A stretch of 64,000 nucleotides of DNA from assembly GCA_002500765.1 (NCBI GenBank), contig DLSX01000081.1, positions 36,759 to 100,758 on the forward strand. The letters run 5' to 3'. Below are positions 1-8,692 of this stretch, piece by piece (positions within the stretch are counted from its first letter, which is position 1; every line of letters starts with the position of its first letter). The DNA is from Neorhizobium sp. UBA7851. Lineage in GTDB: Bacteria; Pseudomonadota; Alphaproteobacteria; Rhizobiales; Rhizobiaceae. The notes under the pieces were generated by a model. It was not told where the DNA came from. It worked only from the letters and a program-made list of their open reading frames with translations, and searched no databases. The translations under genes were made by a program, and so were the position numbers.

Positions 1-555
1 CGTGTCCTGCGTCTCGGCACCGGCTGTCTTGCCTCGATGCCGCTGCCGCGCATCGTCCAGCCATGGCTCGACCAGTTATCCGAACAGATTGGCCAGAGCA
101 CGTCGGTTGCCATCCTGGATGGTGCGGAGATTGTCTATGTCGCACGCGCGGCACAGCGAAAGGTGATGTCGATTGCGCTCATGCCGGGGTCGCGCCTTCC
201 GGCTTACTGCACCTCTCTCGGACGTGTCATGCTTGCTGCACTTCCCGAAACTCAGGCTCTCGAACTTCTGAATTCCCATCCGCTTCAGCCGAGAACCGCC
301 CACACGCTCCACGATATCGACGCCCTCATGACGGAACTCGCGCGGGTTCGAACGCAAGGTTATGCCGCAGTCGACCAAGAGGTAGAACAGGGATTGAGAT
401 CCGTCGCGGTGCCAGTGAAAAACGCGCGCGGCGTCGTGGTCGCAGCATTGAACACTGGGCTGGCCGCCTCGAGTGAATCCATAGCTTCTGTCATCGAAAC
501 CTACCTCCCCTCGCTTCAGCAGGTAAGCAGCGAGCTTCGCGGAGTGCTCTCGTAG
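1..555 (+). CDS. IclR-family regulator, PcaR-like, C-terminal part (cut by window edge)
   Basis: The frame is open from base 1, so this is the C-terminal effector-binding domain of a regulator whose HTH lies outside the window. The visible part starts RVLRLGTGCLASMPLP and contains SVAILDGAEIVYVAR, SIALMPGSRLPAYCTSLGRV and the late QGYAAVDQEVEQGLRSVAVPV motif. This is the PcaR/PcaU/PobR subgroup of IclR proteins, which sense beta-ketoadipate-pathway intermediates. Its position beside pcaQ and the pca operon fits a PcaR that controls the lower pathway genes, presumably to the left. The downstream gap to pcaQ is 18 bp and the two genes converge. Identity as PcaR rather than another aromatic-responsive IclR member is inferred from context. 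Confidence 0.8.
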   Translation, partial: RVLRLGTGCLASMPLPRIVQPWLDQLSEQIGQSTSVAILDGAEIVYVARAAQRKVMSIALMPGSRLPAYCTSLGRVMLAALPETQALELLNSHPLQPRTAHTLHDIDALMTELARVRTQGYAAVDQEVEQGLRSVAVPVKNARGVVVAALNTGLAASSESIASVIETYLPSLQQVSSELRGVLS

Positions 556-573
556 CATCAGTATATAAGCAGA

Positions 574-1488
574 TTAACGGGAACCTGCGGCTTCCCGTAT
601 GGTCTGTATCAGAAGCGACATCGCGATCGAAGGAATTGCGTCAGTTCGCATGGTCAGCCCCACAGGCCCCTGAGTATCGCTTGTATCGATCGGCAATGCC
701 TGCATCAGCCCCGTCCCGATATCGCGGGACACAACCCCGGAAGATATGATCCACACGGCATCGCTCGACAGCACGAATGCGCGGCCGAAGCTATCGGAAA
801 CGGTCTCGATCTGGTTCGGCAGACTTGAAATGCCGTTGGCGATGAGTAGCCGATCGACAAAGGGCCGAATGATCGACGAAGTGGTCGGCATCAGGATCGG
901 ATAGTCGCCGAGTTCGGAAAACGGCGAATGCCCCGACGTCAGGATCGGATGGCCGGTACGGACGGCAAACACCACCTGTTCGGAATAGAGGTGCTCGAAG
1001 ATAAATCCCGCCATTCTGTCCGCCCCCGCCAGACGGCCGACGACAAGATCGAGATCGCCAAAGCGCAGTTGTTCCAGCAGCACCGAGTTTTCGCCGGTGA
1101 CGATCTTGATACGGCTCCCGGTCTTCTCCTTCAGAAAAAGATCCACGGCCCGCGGCATGATATGGCTGGAGACTGTCGGCAGCGCACCGATCCGTATCAG
1201 CGGTGCTTCTCCGGCCCGTTCGTGCGAAACTGAATCGACGCCCTGTCGAAGAGCTGCAATCGCCGCACCGGCATGTTTCAGGAAGACTTCGCCATAGCGC
1301 GATAGCCGGATGCCCCTTCCCTCGCGCTCCACAAGGGCGACACCGAGCGCCTCTTCGAGCTCCCGAATGGTCTTGGTAACCGCCGGCTGGCTGATATTCA
1401 GAAAGCCCGCCGCCTTGACGACGCTCTTGTGACGAGCAACCTCGATAAAAGCCTGGAGATGACGAAACTTAACGCTTGGCTCGTTCAT
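574..1488 (-). CDS. pcaQ: LysR-type activator of the protocatechuate operon
   Basis: A LysR regulator of about 304 residues. The N-terminal winged HTH (VKFRHLQAFIEVARHKSV, then ISQPAVTKTIRELEEALG) is followed by a periplasmic-binding-like effector domain. It is divergently transcribed from pcaDCHGB, the standard rhizobial arrangement, in which PcaQ activates the operon in response to beta-carboxy-cis,cis-muconate or gamma-carboxymuconolactone. ATG codons also exist at 1503 and 1497, but a PcaQ-like box covers 1496-1511. The ATG at 1488 (MNEPSVKF) leaves that site outside the coding region and matches the usual short N-terminus. No strong Shine-Dalgarno sequence is visible for any of the three. 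Confidence 0.88.
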   Translation of the reverse strand: MNEPSVKFRHLQAFIEVARHKSVVKAAGFLNISQPAVTKTIRELEEALGVALVEREGRGIRLSRYGEVFLKHAGAAIAALRQGVDSVSHERAGEAPLIRIGALPTVSSHIMPRAVDLFLKEKTGSRIKIVTGENSVLLEQLRFGDLDLVVGRLAGADRMAGFIFEHLYSEQVVFAVRTGHPILTSGHSPFSELGDYPILMPTTSSIIRPFVDRLLIANGISSLPNQIETVSDSFGRAFVLSSDAVWIISSGVVSRDIGTGLMQALPIDTSDTQGPVGLTMRTDAIPSIAMSLLIQTIREAAGSR

Positions 1489-1495
1489 TGGATAC

Positions 1496-1511
1496 ATAAC
1501 CATTCGGATAT
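1496..1511. promoter_or_regulatory. Candidate PcaQ binding site
   Basis: ATAACC-ATTC-GGATAT. The left half matches the published rhizobial PcaQ site ATAACC-N4-GGTTAA exactly, and the right half matches at 4 of 6 positions. It lies in the pcaQ/pcaD divergent region, 70 bp upstream of pcaD and just upstream of the preferred pcaQ start, so it could serve both activation of pcaDCHGB and autoregulation. Confidence 0.6.
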
Positions 1512-1581
1512 AGAAAACACTTAAAAAGTCATTTTACCTAACCGTTCCAATATACCAAGATAGTTCAGGGAGAGATTTTCA

Positions 1582-2391
1582 ATGCAGTTTGCGCGCGTCA
1601 ACGACGTCACGATCCACTACCAGGTTATTGGAGGACCGGCGGATAGGCCGGTCATCGTGTTCGCCAATTCGCTCGGCACGGATTTTCGCATCTGGCGGGA
1701 TGTCATCGTGCGCCTCGCCGGCGACTTCCCGATCATCCTTTACGACAAGCGCGGCCATGGCCTGTCCGATATCGGCAAGACACCTTATTCGATCGAGGAT
1801 CATGCAGCGGATCTTGCCGGCCTCCTGGACCTGCTCAAGGTACGCAACGCGGTGATCTGCGGCCTTTCGGTCGGAGGGCTTATCGCGCAGGCGATCTACC
1901 AGACACGGCCCGAGCTGGTGAAGGCGCTGATCCTCTGCGATACAGCCAGCAAGATCGGTTCTGCCGACATGTGGAACGCGCGTATTGCGGCTGTTGAAGA
2001 GCACGGTATCGCAAGCATCGTCGATGCGGTCATGGAAAAATGGTTCACCCCGGCTTTCCGCAACCCGGACAACATCGCCTTTCGCGGATACTGCAACATG
2101 CTGGCGCGCCAGCCGGATGAAGGTTACGCAGCGACCTGCGCTTCCATTCGTGATGCCGATTACACCGAGGCGGCTGCACGCATTGCCGTGCCGACACTCT
2201 GCATCGTCGGCGACCAGGATGGCTCGACGCCGCCAGACCTCGTCAGGAAGACGGCAGAACTCATCCCCGGTGCGCGTTTCGAGGTCATCAAGGATGCAGG
2301 CCACATTCCCTGTGTCGAACAGCCCGAAGCCTTGAGCGATCTGATCCGAAACTTCATCAATACCGCCAACACCGCAGGGGAGGCTCAATGA
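1582..2391 (+). CDS. pcaD: 3-oxoadipate enol-lactonase
   Basis: An alpha/beta-hydrolase of 269 residues that hydrolyses beta-ketoadipate enol-lactone to beta-ketoadipate in the cytoplasm. The oxyanion region VFANSLGTDFRIW, the nucleophile elbow GLSVGG (about residue 95), the late acid region VGDQDGSTPP and the His in DAGHIPCVEQP form the hydrolase triad pattern of PcaD. A GGGAGAG ribosome site precedes the ATG. First gene of pcaDCHGB; its TGA overlaps the pcaC ATG by 4 bp, implying translational coupling. Confidence 0.93.
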   Translation: MQFARVNDVTIHYQVIGGPADRPVIVFANSLGTDFRIWRDVIVRLAGDFPIILYDKRGHGLSDIGKTPYSIEDHAADLAGLLDLLKVRNAVICGLSVGGLIAQAIYQTRPELVKALILCDTASKIGSADMWNARIAAVEEHGIASIVDAVMEKWFTPAFRNPDNIAFRGYCNMLARQPDEGYAATCASIRDADYTEAAARIAVPTLCIVGDQDGSTPPDLVRKTAELIPGARFEVIKDAGHIPCVEQPEALSDLIRNFINTANTAGEAQ

Positions 2392-2777
2392 CCGAGGTTG
2401 AGACAGACCGACACCGCCTGGGCATGGAGACACGACGTTCCGTGCTGGGAGATGCCCATGTCGATCGAGCCATCGCCAACTCCACCGAATTCGACGAGCC
2501 GTTCCAGGCGCTGATCACGGAATCCGCTTGGGGACACGTCTGGTCGCGTCCCAACTTCACCAAACGGGAACGATCGATCATCACGATCGCGCTTCTGGCA
2601 GCACTCGGCCAGGACGAAGAAGTTGCCATGCATGTGCGGGCGACAGCCAATACCGGCGCGTCGCGGGAGGATGTTCGGGAGGCCCTGCTGCATGTCGCCA
2701 TCTATGCAGGCGTGCCTGCCGCAAACCATGCCATAAAGATCGCCAAGCGCGTCTACGAACAGATGGACGCCGAATAG
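2388..2777 (+). CDS. pcaC: 4-carboxymuconolactone decarboxylase
   Basis: A protein of 129 residues of the AhpD-like carboxymuconolactone decarboxylase family. It decarboxylates gamma-carboxymuconolactone to beta-ketoadipate enol-lactone, the substrate of the preceding PcaD. The motif WGHVWSRPNFTKRERSI, the helix IALLAALGQDEEVAMHVR and the GASREDVREALLHVAIYAG segment with its conserved His are the family signature. Starts in the ATGA overlap with pcaD and is followed after 24 bp by pcaH. Confidence 0.93.
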   Translation: MTEVETDRHRLGMETRRSVLGDAHVDRAIANSTEFDEPFQALITESAWGHVWSRPNFTKRERSIITIALLAALGQDEEVAMHVRATANTGASREDVREALLHVAIYAGVPAANHAIKIAKRVYEQMDAE

Positions 2778-2801
2778 ACATCGGGGGAGGAGACCTTAAG
2801 G

Positions 2802-3551
2802 ATGTCCGCTAATTCGAACAAACAGCCGGAGACCGGTGGATTTTTCGCGCGCGACCGCGCCTGGCACGCGCCGGCCCTGACGCCGGAATACAAGACCTCG
2901 ATCCTGCGCTCGCCGCAGCGCGCCTTGCTGTCGCTCGACGGCACGATCTCGGAAATCACCGGCCCGGTTTTCGGCCATTCGATGATCGGCGAGTTGGACA
3001 ATGACCTGATCCACAACTACGCCCGACCCGGTGAAAGTGCGATCGGCGAGCGGATCATCGTGCATGGCCGCGTGCTGGACGAGCGAGGCCAACCTGTTCG
3101 CGGCGCCTTGCTGGAATTCTGGCAGGCCAATGCCGGCGGCCGTTATCGCCATAAGAAAGAAACCTATCTTGCCGCGATCGATCCCAATTTCGGCGGTTGC
3201 GGCCGTGCGATCACCGACGATCACGGGCATTATGCGTTTCGCACCGTCAAGCCCGGCCCCTATCCATGGCCGAACGGCGTCAACGACTGGCGCCCCGCCC
3301 ATATCCATTTCTCGGTCTTCGGACACGGCTTCGCCCAGCGCCTGATCACCCAGATGTATTTCGAGGGTGACCCGATGATCTGGAAATGTCCGATCGTCAA
3401 CACGATCCCGGATTGCAAAGCGATCGAACAACTGATCGCGCCGCTAGACTGGGGCCAGACGATCCCGATGGATGCGCGCGCCTACAAATTCGATATCGTG
3501 CTGCGCGGACGCCGCTCGACCCTTTTTGAAAACCGGCTGGAGGGCAACTGA
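2802..3551 (+). CDS. pcaH: Protocatechuate 3,4-dioxygenase beta subunit
   Basis: The 249-residue catalytic subunit of the intradiol dioxygenase that opens protocatechuate to beta-carboxy-cis,cis-muconate. The non-haem Fe(III) ligands are visible: a Tyr in GGRYRHKKE, a Tyr in KPGPYPWPNG, and two His in RPAHIHFS. An N-terminal PCDO-beta region precedes the dioxygenase core. The ribosome site is GGGGGAGGAG. The stop shares one base with the pcaG ATG (TGATG), so the alpha and beta subunits are translationally coupled. Confidence 0.95.
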   Translation: MSANSNKQPETGGFFARDRAWHAPALTPEYKTSILRSPQRALLSLDGTISEITGPVFGHSMIGELDNDLIHNYARPGESAIGERIIVHGRVLDERGQPVRGALLEFWQANAGGRYRHKKETYLAAIDPNFGGCGRAITDDHGHYAFRTVKPGPYPWPNGVNDWRPAHIHFSVFGHGFAQRLITQMYFEGDPMIWKCPIVNTIPDCKAIEQLIAPLDWGQTIPMDARAYKFDIVLRGRRSTLFENRLEGN

Positions 3552-4165
3552 TGGTGCAGGAGCTTCACAGGCTGAAGGAAACGCCGTCGCAGACCGCCGG
3601 CCCCTATGTCCATATCGGACTGACGCCGAATTACTGCGACATTCGCGGCGTTTATGAAGGCGATCTAGGAACCGCGATGGTCAACGATCAGACGCTGGGT
3701 GAGCGCATTACCGTGCGTGGCCGCATCCTCGACGGTGCCGATACGCTTGTACGGGATGCGATTGCCGAAATCTGGCAGGCGGACAGCGCCGGGCTCTATA
3801 ACAGCCCGTCGGAAATGCGCGGCACCGCCGATCCGAATTTCACCGGCTGGGGCCGTTGCCCGACAAATGCCGAGGATGGGTATTTTCAGTTCGAAACGAT
3901 CAAGCCCGGCAAGGTCCCGTTCAAGGACGGGCGCCCCATGGCCCCGCATATCACGCTCTGGATCGTTGCCCGCGGCATCAATATCGGTCTGCATACGCGC
4001 ATCTATTTTTCCGACGAGGCGGAAGCAAATGCCGTCGATCCGCTGCTGTTGCGCATCGAACACCGCCAGCGGGTCGAGACGATGGTCGCGCAGAAGGACG
4101 GCAGTACCTACACGCTCGACATCCATCTCCAGGGACCGAAGGAAACCGTGTTCCTCGACATCTGA
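3551..4165 (+). CDS. pcaG: Protocatechuate 3,4-dioxygenase alpha subunit
   Basis: The 204-residue alpha partner of PcaH. It shares the intradiol fold (GERITVRGRILDGADTLV, AEIWQADSAGLYN) but lacks the full set of Fe ligands: HITLWIVARGINIGLHTRIYF replaces the HIH segment of PcaH, as is normal for alpha subunits. It is needed for the alpha-beta assembly. It overlaps pcaH by 1 bp and ends 37 bp before pcaB. Confidence 0.94.
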   Translation: MVQELHRLKETPSQTAGPYVHIGLTPNYCDIRGVYEGDLGTAMVNDQTLGERITVRGRILDGADTLVRDAIAEIWQADSAGLYNSPSEMRGTADPNFTGWGRCPTNAEDGYFQFETIKPGKVPFKDGRPMAPHITLWIVARGINIGLHTRIYFSDEAEANAVDPLLLRIEHRQRVETMVAQKDGSTYTLDIHLQGPKETVFLDI

Positions 4166-4202
4166 TGCTGTGCCCAACCGGCTGCCTACCCGACATGGAG
4201 AC

Positions 4203-5270
4203 ATGATGGCCTTTTCTCCCTTCGAGCATCCTTTCCTGTCAGGCCTCCTTGGCGATGAGGAGATCGCTCGCCACCTGTCAGCCAATGCGGACATCAAGGC
4301 CATGCTTTGTTTCGAAACCGCATTGGCGCGGGCACAGGCGGGGCTGGGACTTATCCCGACAGGCGCGGCGGAACAGATTGCGGCCGCATGCAATACCTTC
4401 AAACCAGATTTCGCGCGGCTGAGAGCGGCTGTCGGGTCGGATTCCGTCGTTATACCCGAACTCGTCAAACAGCTCAGGCACGCTGTCGGCGGAGATGCGG
4501 CCAGTCATGTCCATTTCGGCGCAACCAGCCAGGATGCGATCGACACGAGCCTGATGCTTCGGATGAAGGCGATCCATGCAATCTTCATCGACCGGATAAG
4601 GCAGATACTTGCGCTTCTGGATGATCTCGATCAGCGCTTCGGATCGAACAGGCTGATGGGCTATACCCGCATGCAGGCAGCCATACCGATCCACGTCTCT
4701 GATCGGCTAGAAAGCTGGCGTGGCCCGCTCTCGCGGCAGCTCACGACGTTGACCAGCCTTGAATTCCCGGCACAGTTCGGCGGCGCGGCCGGTTCTCTCG
4801 ACAAGCTGGGATCAGATGGGGCTGCGGTGCGCGCCGCGCTTGCCGAAGAACTGGGGCTGGCGGACACACGGCAATGGCAGAGCCAGCGAGACCGAATTGC
4901 GGATATCGGCCATCACCAGTCATTGGTGACGGGCGCACTCGGCAAGATTGGACAGGATCTCGCGCTGATGGCGCAGTCGGGCAGTGAAATTTCCATGAGC
5001 GGCGGCGGAAAATCTTCCGCCATGGCGCATAAGCAAAACCCGGTGGGGGCAGAAACACTGGTAGCTCTTGCTCGCTTCAACGCCGTCCAGCTTTCAGGAT
5101 TGCATCAGGCGATGGTGCATGAGCAGGAGCGATCGGGAGCCGCCTGGACACTCGAATGGCTGATCCTGCCACAGATGGTCATGGCGACCGCGGCCTCGCT
5201 ACGACTGGCAGGCGAGACACTTGCGCACATCGAACGAATGGGAACGCCGGCTCCCGGCTTATCCAACTGA
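4203..5270 (+). CDS. pcaB: 3-carboxy-cis,cis-muconate cycloisomerase
   Basis: A fumarase/aspartase-superfamily enzyme of about 355 residues that lactonises beta-carboxymuconate to gamma-carboxymuconolactone. Superfamily signatures are HVHFGATSQDAIDTSLMLR and the flexible catalytic loop SGGGKSSAMAHKQNPVGAE. The frame stays open far upstream inside pcaG, but homology begins at MMAFSPFEHPFLSGLLGD, so one of the two adjacent ATGs at 4203/4206 is the start. The length matches the short rhizobial form, which lacks the C-terminal extension of Pseudomonas PcaB. Last gene of pcaDCHGB. Confidence 0.92.
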   Translation: MMAFSPFEHPFLSGLLGDEEIARHLSANADIKAMLCFETALARAQAGLGLIPTGAAEQIAAACNTFKPDFARLRAAVGSDSVVIPELVKQLRHAVGGDAASHVHFGATSQDAIDTSLMLRMKAIHAIFIDRIRQILALLDDLDQRFGSNRLMGYTRMQAAIPIHVSDRLESWRGPLSRQLTTLTSLEFPAQFGGAAGSLDKLGSDGAAVRAALAEELGLADTRQWQSQRDRIADIGHHQSLVTGALGKIGQDLALMAQSGSEISMSGGGKSSAMAHKQNPVGAETLVALARFNAVQLSGLHQAMVHEQERSGAAWTLEWLILPQMVMATAASLRLAGETLAHIERMGTPAPGLSN

Positions 5271-5311
5271 TCCAGCCGCCAGACTTGACGGCAAGTGCCG
5301 CGCAGCGGGCA

Positions 5312-6361
5312 TCATAGATCCGCAGGGTTGACCGGTCGCCTCTCGCGGCCCGACCGCGCAATCGCCAGGATCGTCGCCAAGGTCATCATTCCATCACGGG
5401 CAGAGACGAGAGGTTTGGCGTCACCGGTTACGACTTTCATGAAATGGGCAAGCTGGTTGACATAGGCTCGACGACCATCCAGCGTGACATGCCGCTTGAC
5501 CAGCGGATCCTGCCAATGCCCCGCTTCCGTCTCATGTTTCCAAAGATCCATTGACGGCAATGCCAATGCAGCTTTGGTGCCAGAGAAGAAATAGGCGTTT
5601 TCCGGCTGATGCGGGAAATACAGCGCCTGACCGGCAGCGGTGTCCCAATTGTAGGGCGAAACAGCCGTATCGCTCATCAGAACCGTGCCAACGGCACCGG
5701 ATGAAAAGCGCAGGCTGACGCTGGCGCTATCCTCCACCTCGAAGCCGCGCACCGAATTTGAGGTAAAGGCCATGACCTCTGCGATGTCACCACAGATGAA
5801 CCGAAGGCAATCGATGTCGTGAATGAGGTTGATGAGCAATGGCCCACCGCCCGGTTGCCGACGCCAGGCAGCGTCGAAATAGGGCTCCGGCTTGTCGGCC
5901 AGCCACATGGCATTAACCCCGACCAGACGACCGAGATGCCCCTCTTCGATCAGCAGCCTTGCCTTGGCGATGTCGGGGCTATGACGGCGCTGGTGTCCCA
6001 CCAGAACGGGAACATCGGCTCGCTCCGCCGCGGTGACGAGCTCCATTGCAGCTTCGAGCGTATCAGCCACAGGCTTTTCCACCAGACACGGGATGTCGCG
6101 TTCAATACAGGCGATCGCCGCTTGCGCATGAAGAGCATTCGGCAGAGCAATGATCACGCCATCCGGCCGCATCTCGTCCAGCATGGTCCGATAATCGAGA
6201 TAGTGTCTGGACCCGAACTCGCTCGCCACCAGTTCCGCGGCAGGCGCCGGGTCTGCGATAGCGACAAGATCGGCACCGGGCATTGCTGCAATGAGCGCGG
6301 CATGTTCGCGCCCGATCAGGCCGCCTCCCATAATCGCAAATCTGAGAGCCCCGGCCTGCAT
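5312..6361 (-). CDS. Gfo/Idh/MocA-family NAD(P)-dependent oxidoreductase
   Basis: 349 residues. The N-terminal Rossmann domain starts FAIMGGGLIGREHAALIAAM and carries the family EKPVADT motif, whose Lys is catalytic; the C-terminal half is the GFO/IDH/MocA substrate domain with GGGPLLINLIHDIDCLRF. A GGGAGG ribosome site lies 6 bp before the ATG. It is the last gene of the minus-strand quinate/shikimate set, 11 bp after the AroE-like gene. The substrate is unknown; a cyclic polyol or hydroxy acid related to quinate (for example inosose-like or hydroxylated cyclohexane carboxylates) is an inference from context only. Confidence 0.75.
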   Translation of the reverse strand: MQAGALRFAIMGGGLIGREHAALIAAMPGADLVAIADPAPAAELVASEFGSRHYLDYRTMLDEMRPDGVIIALPNALHAQAAIACIERDIPCLVEKPVADTLEAAMELVTAAERADVPVLVGHQRRHSPDIAKARLLIEEGHLGRLVGVNAMWLADKPEPYFDAAWRRQPGGGPLLINLIHDIDCLRFICGDIAEVMAFTSNSVRGFEVEDSASVSLRFSSGAVGTVLMSDTAVSPYNWDTAAGQALYFPHQPENAYFFSGTKAALALPSMDLWKHETEAGHWQDPLVKRHVTLDGRRAYVNQLAHFMKVVTGDAKPLVSARDGMMTLATILAIARSGRERRPVNPADL

Positions 6362-6372
6362 GCCAACCTCCC

Positions 6373-7200
6373 TTACAATCTTGCAACCGCGCGGAGTTCT
6401 GCCGCCGTCGTCGTGGGAAGATCGAAGAATTCGAGATAGGCCGGGATCTGCTCGAACAGCATGTCCGTTCCGACCTGATACTCACAGCCGCGAGCGCGCG
6501 CCGCAGCCAGGAAAGGAGTTATCTCACGGCTCAGCACCACCTCACCAACGAAGGCTGAAGACGCAATCCGGGTGACATCGAAAGGCAGTGGATCATTGTC
6601 ATTCATACCGAGCGGCGTGGCGTTGATGACGACATCGTAGCCGTCCGGATCGGTCTTCCCGGCCTCCACACGCAGCCCCGGATAATGACGGCGCAAGCGG
6701 TCCACAAGGCCCTGCATCATCGGGATGGATGCATCGGAAAGCGCCAGTTCCGTCAATCCCGCTTTGGCAAGCGACGCGGCTATCGCCGAGCCGACGCCTC
6801 CGGCACCGGCCATGATCGCTCTTTTGCCCTCGATCTCTCGTCCTCTGCGCAGCATCCCGCGAACGAAACCCTCACCATCGAACATGTCGCCGACAAGGCC
6901 GCCATCTGATCCAATTTTCACTGCGTTGCAGGCTCCGGCCACCTGCGCATTGGTGGAGATTTCGTCCAGCAATCCCATGGTGGTGATCTTGTGCGGCATG
7001 GTGATCAGCGCACCATGGATATTGGAAAGGCGGAAGACCAGTTTCAGAAATGCCTTGTAGTCATCGGGCCGGCATCCCATCGGCACCACGACCGCATCGA
7101 TACCGTTTTTCTCGAAATAGGGATTGTAGATCAACGGCGCCTTGAAGGAATGCGTCGGGAACCCGAGATGTGCGATGAGTTTTGTGTTGCCGCTTATCAT
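6373..7200 (-). CDS. Shikimate/quinate dehydrogenase, AroE-like
   Basis: 275 residues. The N-terminal substrate domain contains AHLGFPTHSFKAPLIYNPYF and ALITMPHKITTM, whose Lys is the catalytic Lys of the NVTxPHK motif. An NAD(P) Rossmann domain follows (MAGAGGVGSAIAASLAKAG). The start is the ATG at 7200 with an excellent GGAAGGTAAGG upstream; longer in-frame starts overlap the ABC ATPase gene and lack a ribosome site. AroE proteins bind the substrate carboxylate with two Ser in HSxSP; here the second Ser is Lys (HSFKAP), suggesting a catabolic or specialised dehydrogenase rather than the housekeeping AroE. In this cluster it probably oxidises quinate or shikimate to the 3-dehydro form. Confidence 0.8.
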   Translation of the reverse strand: MISGNTKLIAHLGFPTHSFKAPLIYNPYFEKNGIDAVVVPMGCRPDDYKAFLKLVFRLSNIHGALITMPHKITTMGLLDEISTNAQVAGACNAVKIGSDGGLVGDMFDGEGFVRGMLRRGREIEGKRAIMAGAGGVGSAIAASLAKAGLTELALSDASIPMMQGLVDRLRRHYPGLRVEAGKTDPDGYDVVINATPLGMNDNDPLPFDVTRIASSAFVGEVVLSREITPFLAAARARGCEYQVGTDMLFEQIPAYLEFFDLPTTTAAELRAVARL

Positions 7201-7234
7201 CGGCCTTACCTTCCGGCTATCAGCCTGTATCGCA

Positions 7235-8005
7235 TCAATGCCGCCCGAGGATTTCGCCAAGGAATTTTCGGGTGCGTTCATGTTTCGGATTGGAGAAGAA
7301 CTCGGCGGGTGGTGCTTCCTCGACAATCGCGCCGCTTGCCATGAAGATGACGCGATCGGCAACCTGACGGGCGAAACCCATTTCATGGGTCACGCAGATC
7401 ATCGTCATGCCCTCTTCGGCCAATGCGATCATCGTATCGAGCACTTCCTTGACCATTTCCGGGTCAAGTGCGGATGTCGGCTCGTCGAACAGCATCGCCT
7501 TGGGCCGCATGCAGAGGGCCCGCGCAATGGCGACGCGCTGCTGCTGCCCGCCGGACAACTGGGCAGGATATTTTTCTGCCTGCTCGGAGATCTTGACCCG
7601 TTCCAGCAGCTGACGGGCACGATCCTCGGCTTGCGCCTTGTCAAGACCGAGTGATCGCATCGGAGCCAGCATGCAGTTCTGCAACACGGTCAGATGCGGA
7701 AAGAGATTGAACTGCTGGAAGACCATGCCGACCTCGCGGCGCACCGCATCGATCGTCTTCGATCCGTGCCCGAGCATGATGCCGCCGACATGAATGTCAC
7801 CCTTCTGATAGGCTTCCAGGTGGTTGATGCAGCGGATAAGCGTGGACTTGCCGCTTCCCGAGGGGCCGCATAGCACGATCTTTTCGCCCTTCGCGACAGA
7901 CATGTTGATGTTCTCGAGCGCCTTGAAGGCGCCGTACCATTTTTCCACGCCCGAGAGCGAGATCATCGGCTCGGTGGTCGTTGCAGTATTTATTGTCTGG
8001 TTCAT
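7235..8005 (-). CDS. Polar-amino-acid-type ABC transporter ATP-binding protein
   Basis: A GlnQ/HisP-like ATPase of about 256 residues with Walker A GPSGSGKST, Q-loop FQQFNLFPHLTVL, signature LSGGQQQRVAIARAL, Walker B MLFDEPTSALD and H-loop CVTHEMGF. The ATG at 8005 (MNQTINT) has GGAG 9 bp upstream; a GTG at 8035 is the alternative. It drives the importer formed with the two permeases and the binding protein in the same minus-strand operon. The family imports amino acids, but the operon otherwise holds quinate/shikimate genes, so the cargo may be a hydroxylated cyclic carboxylate. Confidence 0.88.
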   Translation of the reverse strand: MNQTINTATTTEPMISLSGVEKWYGAFKALENINMSVAKGEKIVLCGPSGSGKSTLIRCINHLEAYQKGDIHVGGIMLGHGSKTIDAVRREVGMVFQQFNLFPHLTVLQNCMLAPMRSLGLDKAQAEDRARQLLERVKISEQAEKYPAQLSGGQQQRVAIARALCMRPKAMLFDEPTSALDPEMVKEVLDTMIALAEEGMTMICVTHEMGFARQVADRVIFMASGAIVEEAPPAEFFSNPKHERTRKFLGEILGRH

Positions 8006-8038
8006 CCATGAAACTCCGGATTTCTCGACGGGCACGGC

Positions 8039-8680
8039 CTAGCGGCTGGCGGTCAGGAATTTGCGCTCAAGATGGGCGCCGTAGATGGTCAGCGGGCAGC
8101 ACATCAGGAAGTAGAGGGCTCCGACCACGCCGAAGACGGTCAATGGCTGGAAGATCTGGTTTGAGATGATGTTGCCGGCGCGCGTGAGTTCGGTGAAACC
8201 GACGATCGAGGCAAGCGACGTGCCCTTGATAAGCTGCACCAGGAAGCCGATCGTGGCCGGCAGTGAGATCCGTATAGCCTGGGGAAGGACGACATCCTTC
8301 ATCCGCGAAACGTAACCCAGGCTCAGCGCCTTGGCGGCCTCCGTCTGGCCACGCGGAACGGCTTCGATCGATCCTCGCCAGATTTCCCCCAGAAAGGCGC
8401 TTGCATGGAGGGTCAGGCCGACCGACACCGCAGCCCATGCATCCATCTGGATGCCGATCAGGGCAAGTCCGTAATAGACCACGAAGAGCTGCATCAGGAG
8501 CGGCGTGCCCTGGAAGACTGCGATATAACCGGCTGTCAGGCGCTCGACGACGAAGATGCCGGATGTGCGTGCCAGAGCGACGATCAGCCCCGCAATACTG
8601 CCACATATGAAGGCGACCACGGACAGCGCGACGGTCCATTTGAGGCCTACCAGAAGGAAAAGGAATTCTTCGCGTCCCAT
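8039..8680 (-). CDS. Polar-amino-acid-type ABC transporter permease 1
   Basis: 213 residues, HisM/GlnP family, with an N-terminal membrane segment (LKWTVALSVVAFICGSIAG), the FQGTPLLMQLFVVYYGL segment typical of the family, and the EAA coupling loop (EAAKALSLGYVSRMKDVVLPQA). Five or so membrane spans are apparent. It ends just before the ATPase gene and starts 12 bp after the second permease gene, so the three are co-transcribed. Confidence 0.88.
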   Translation of the reverse strand: MGREEFLFLLVGLKWTVALSVVAFICGSIAGLIVALARTSGIFVVERLTAGYIAVFQGTPLLMQLFVVYYGLALIGIQMDAWAAVSVGLTLHASAFLGEIWRGSIEAVPRGQTEAAKALSLGYVSRMKDVVLPQAIRISLPATIGFLVQLIKGTSLASIVGFTELTRAGNIISNQIFQPLTVFGVVGALYFLMCCPLTIYGAHLERKFLTASR

Positions 8681-8692
8681 TCGATTTCCTCC

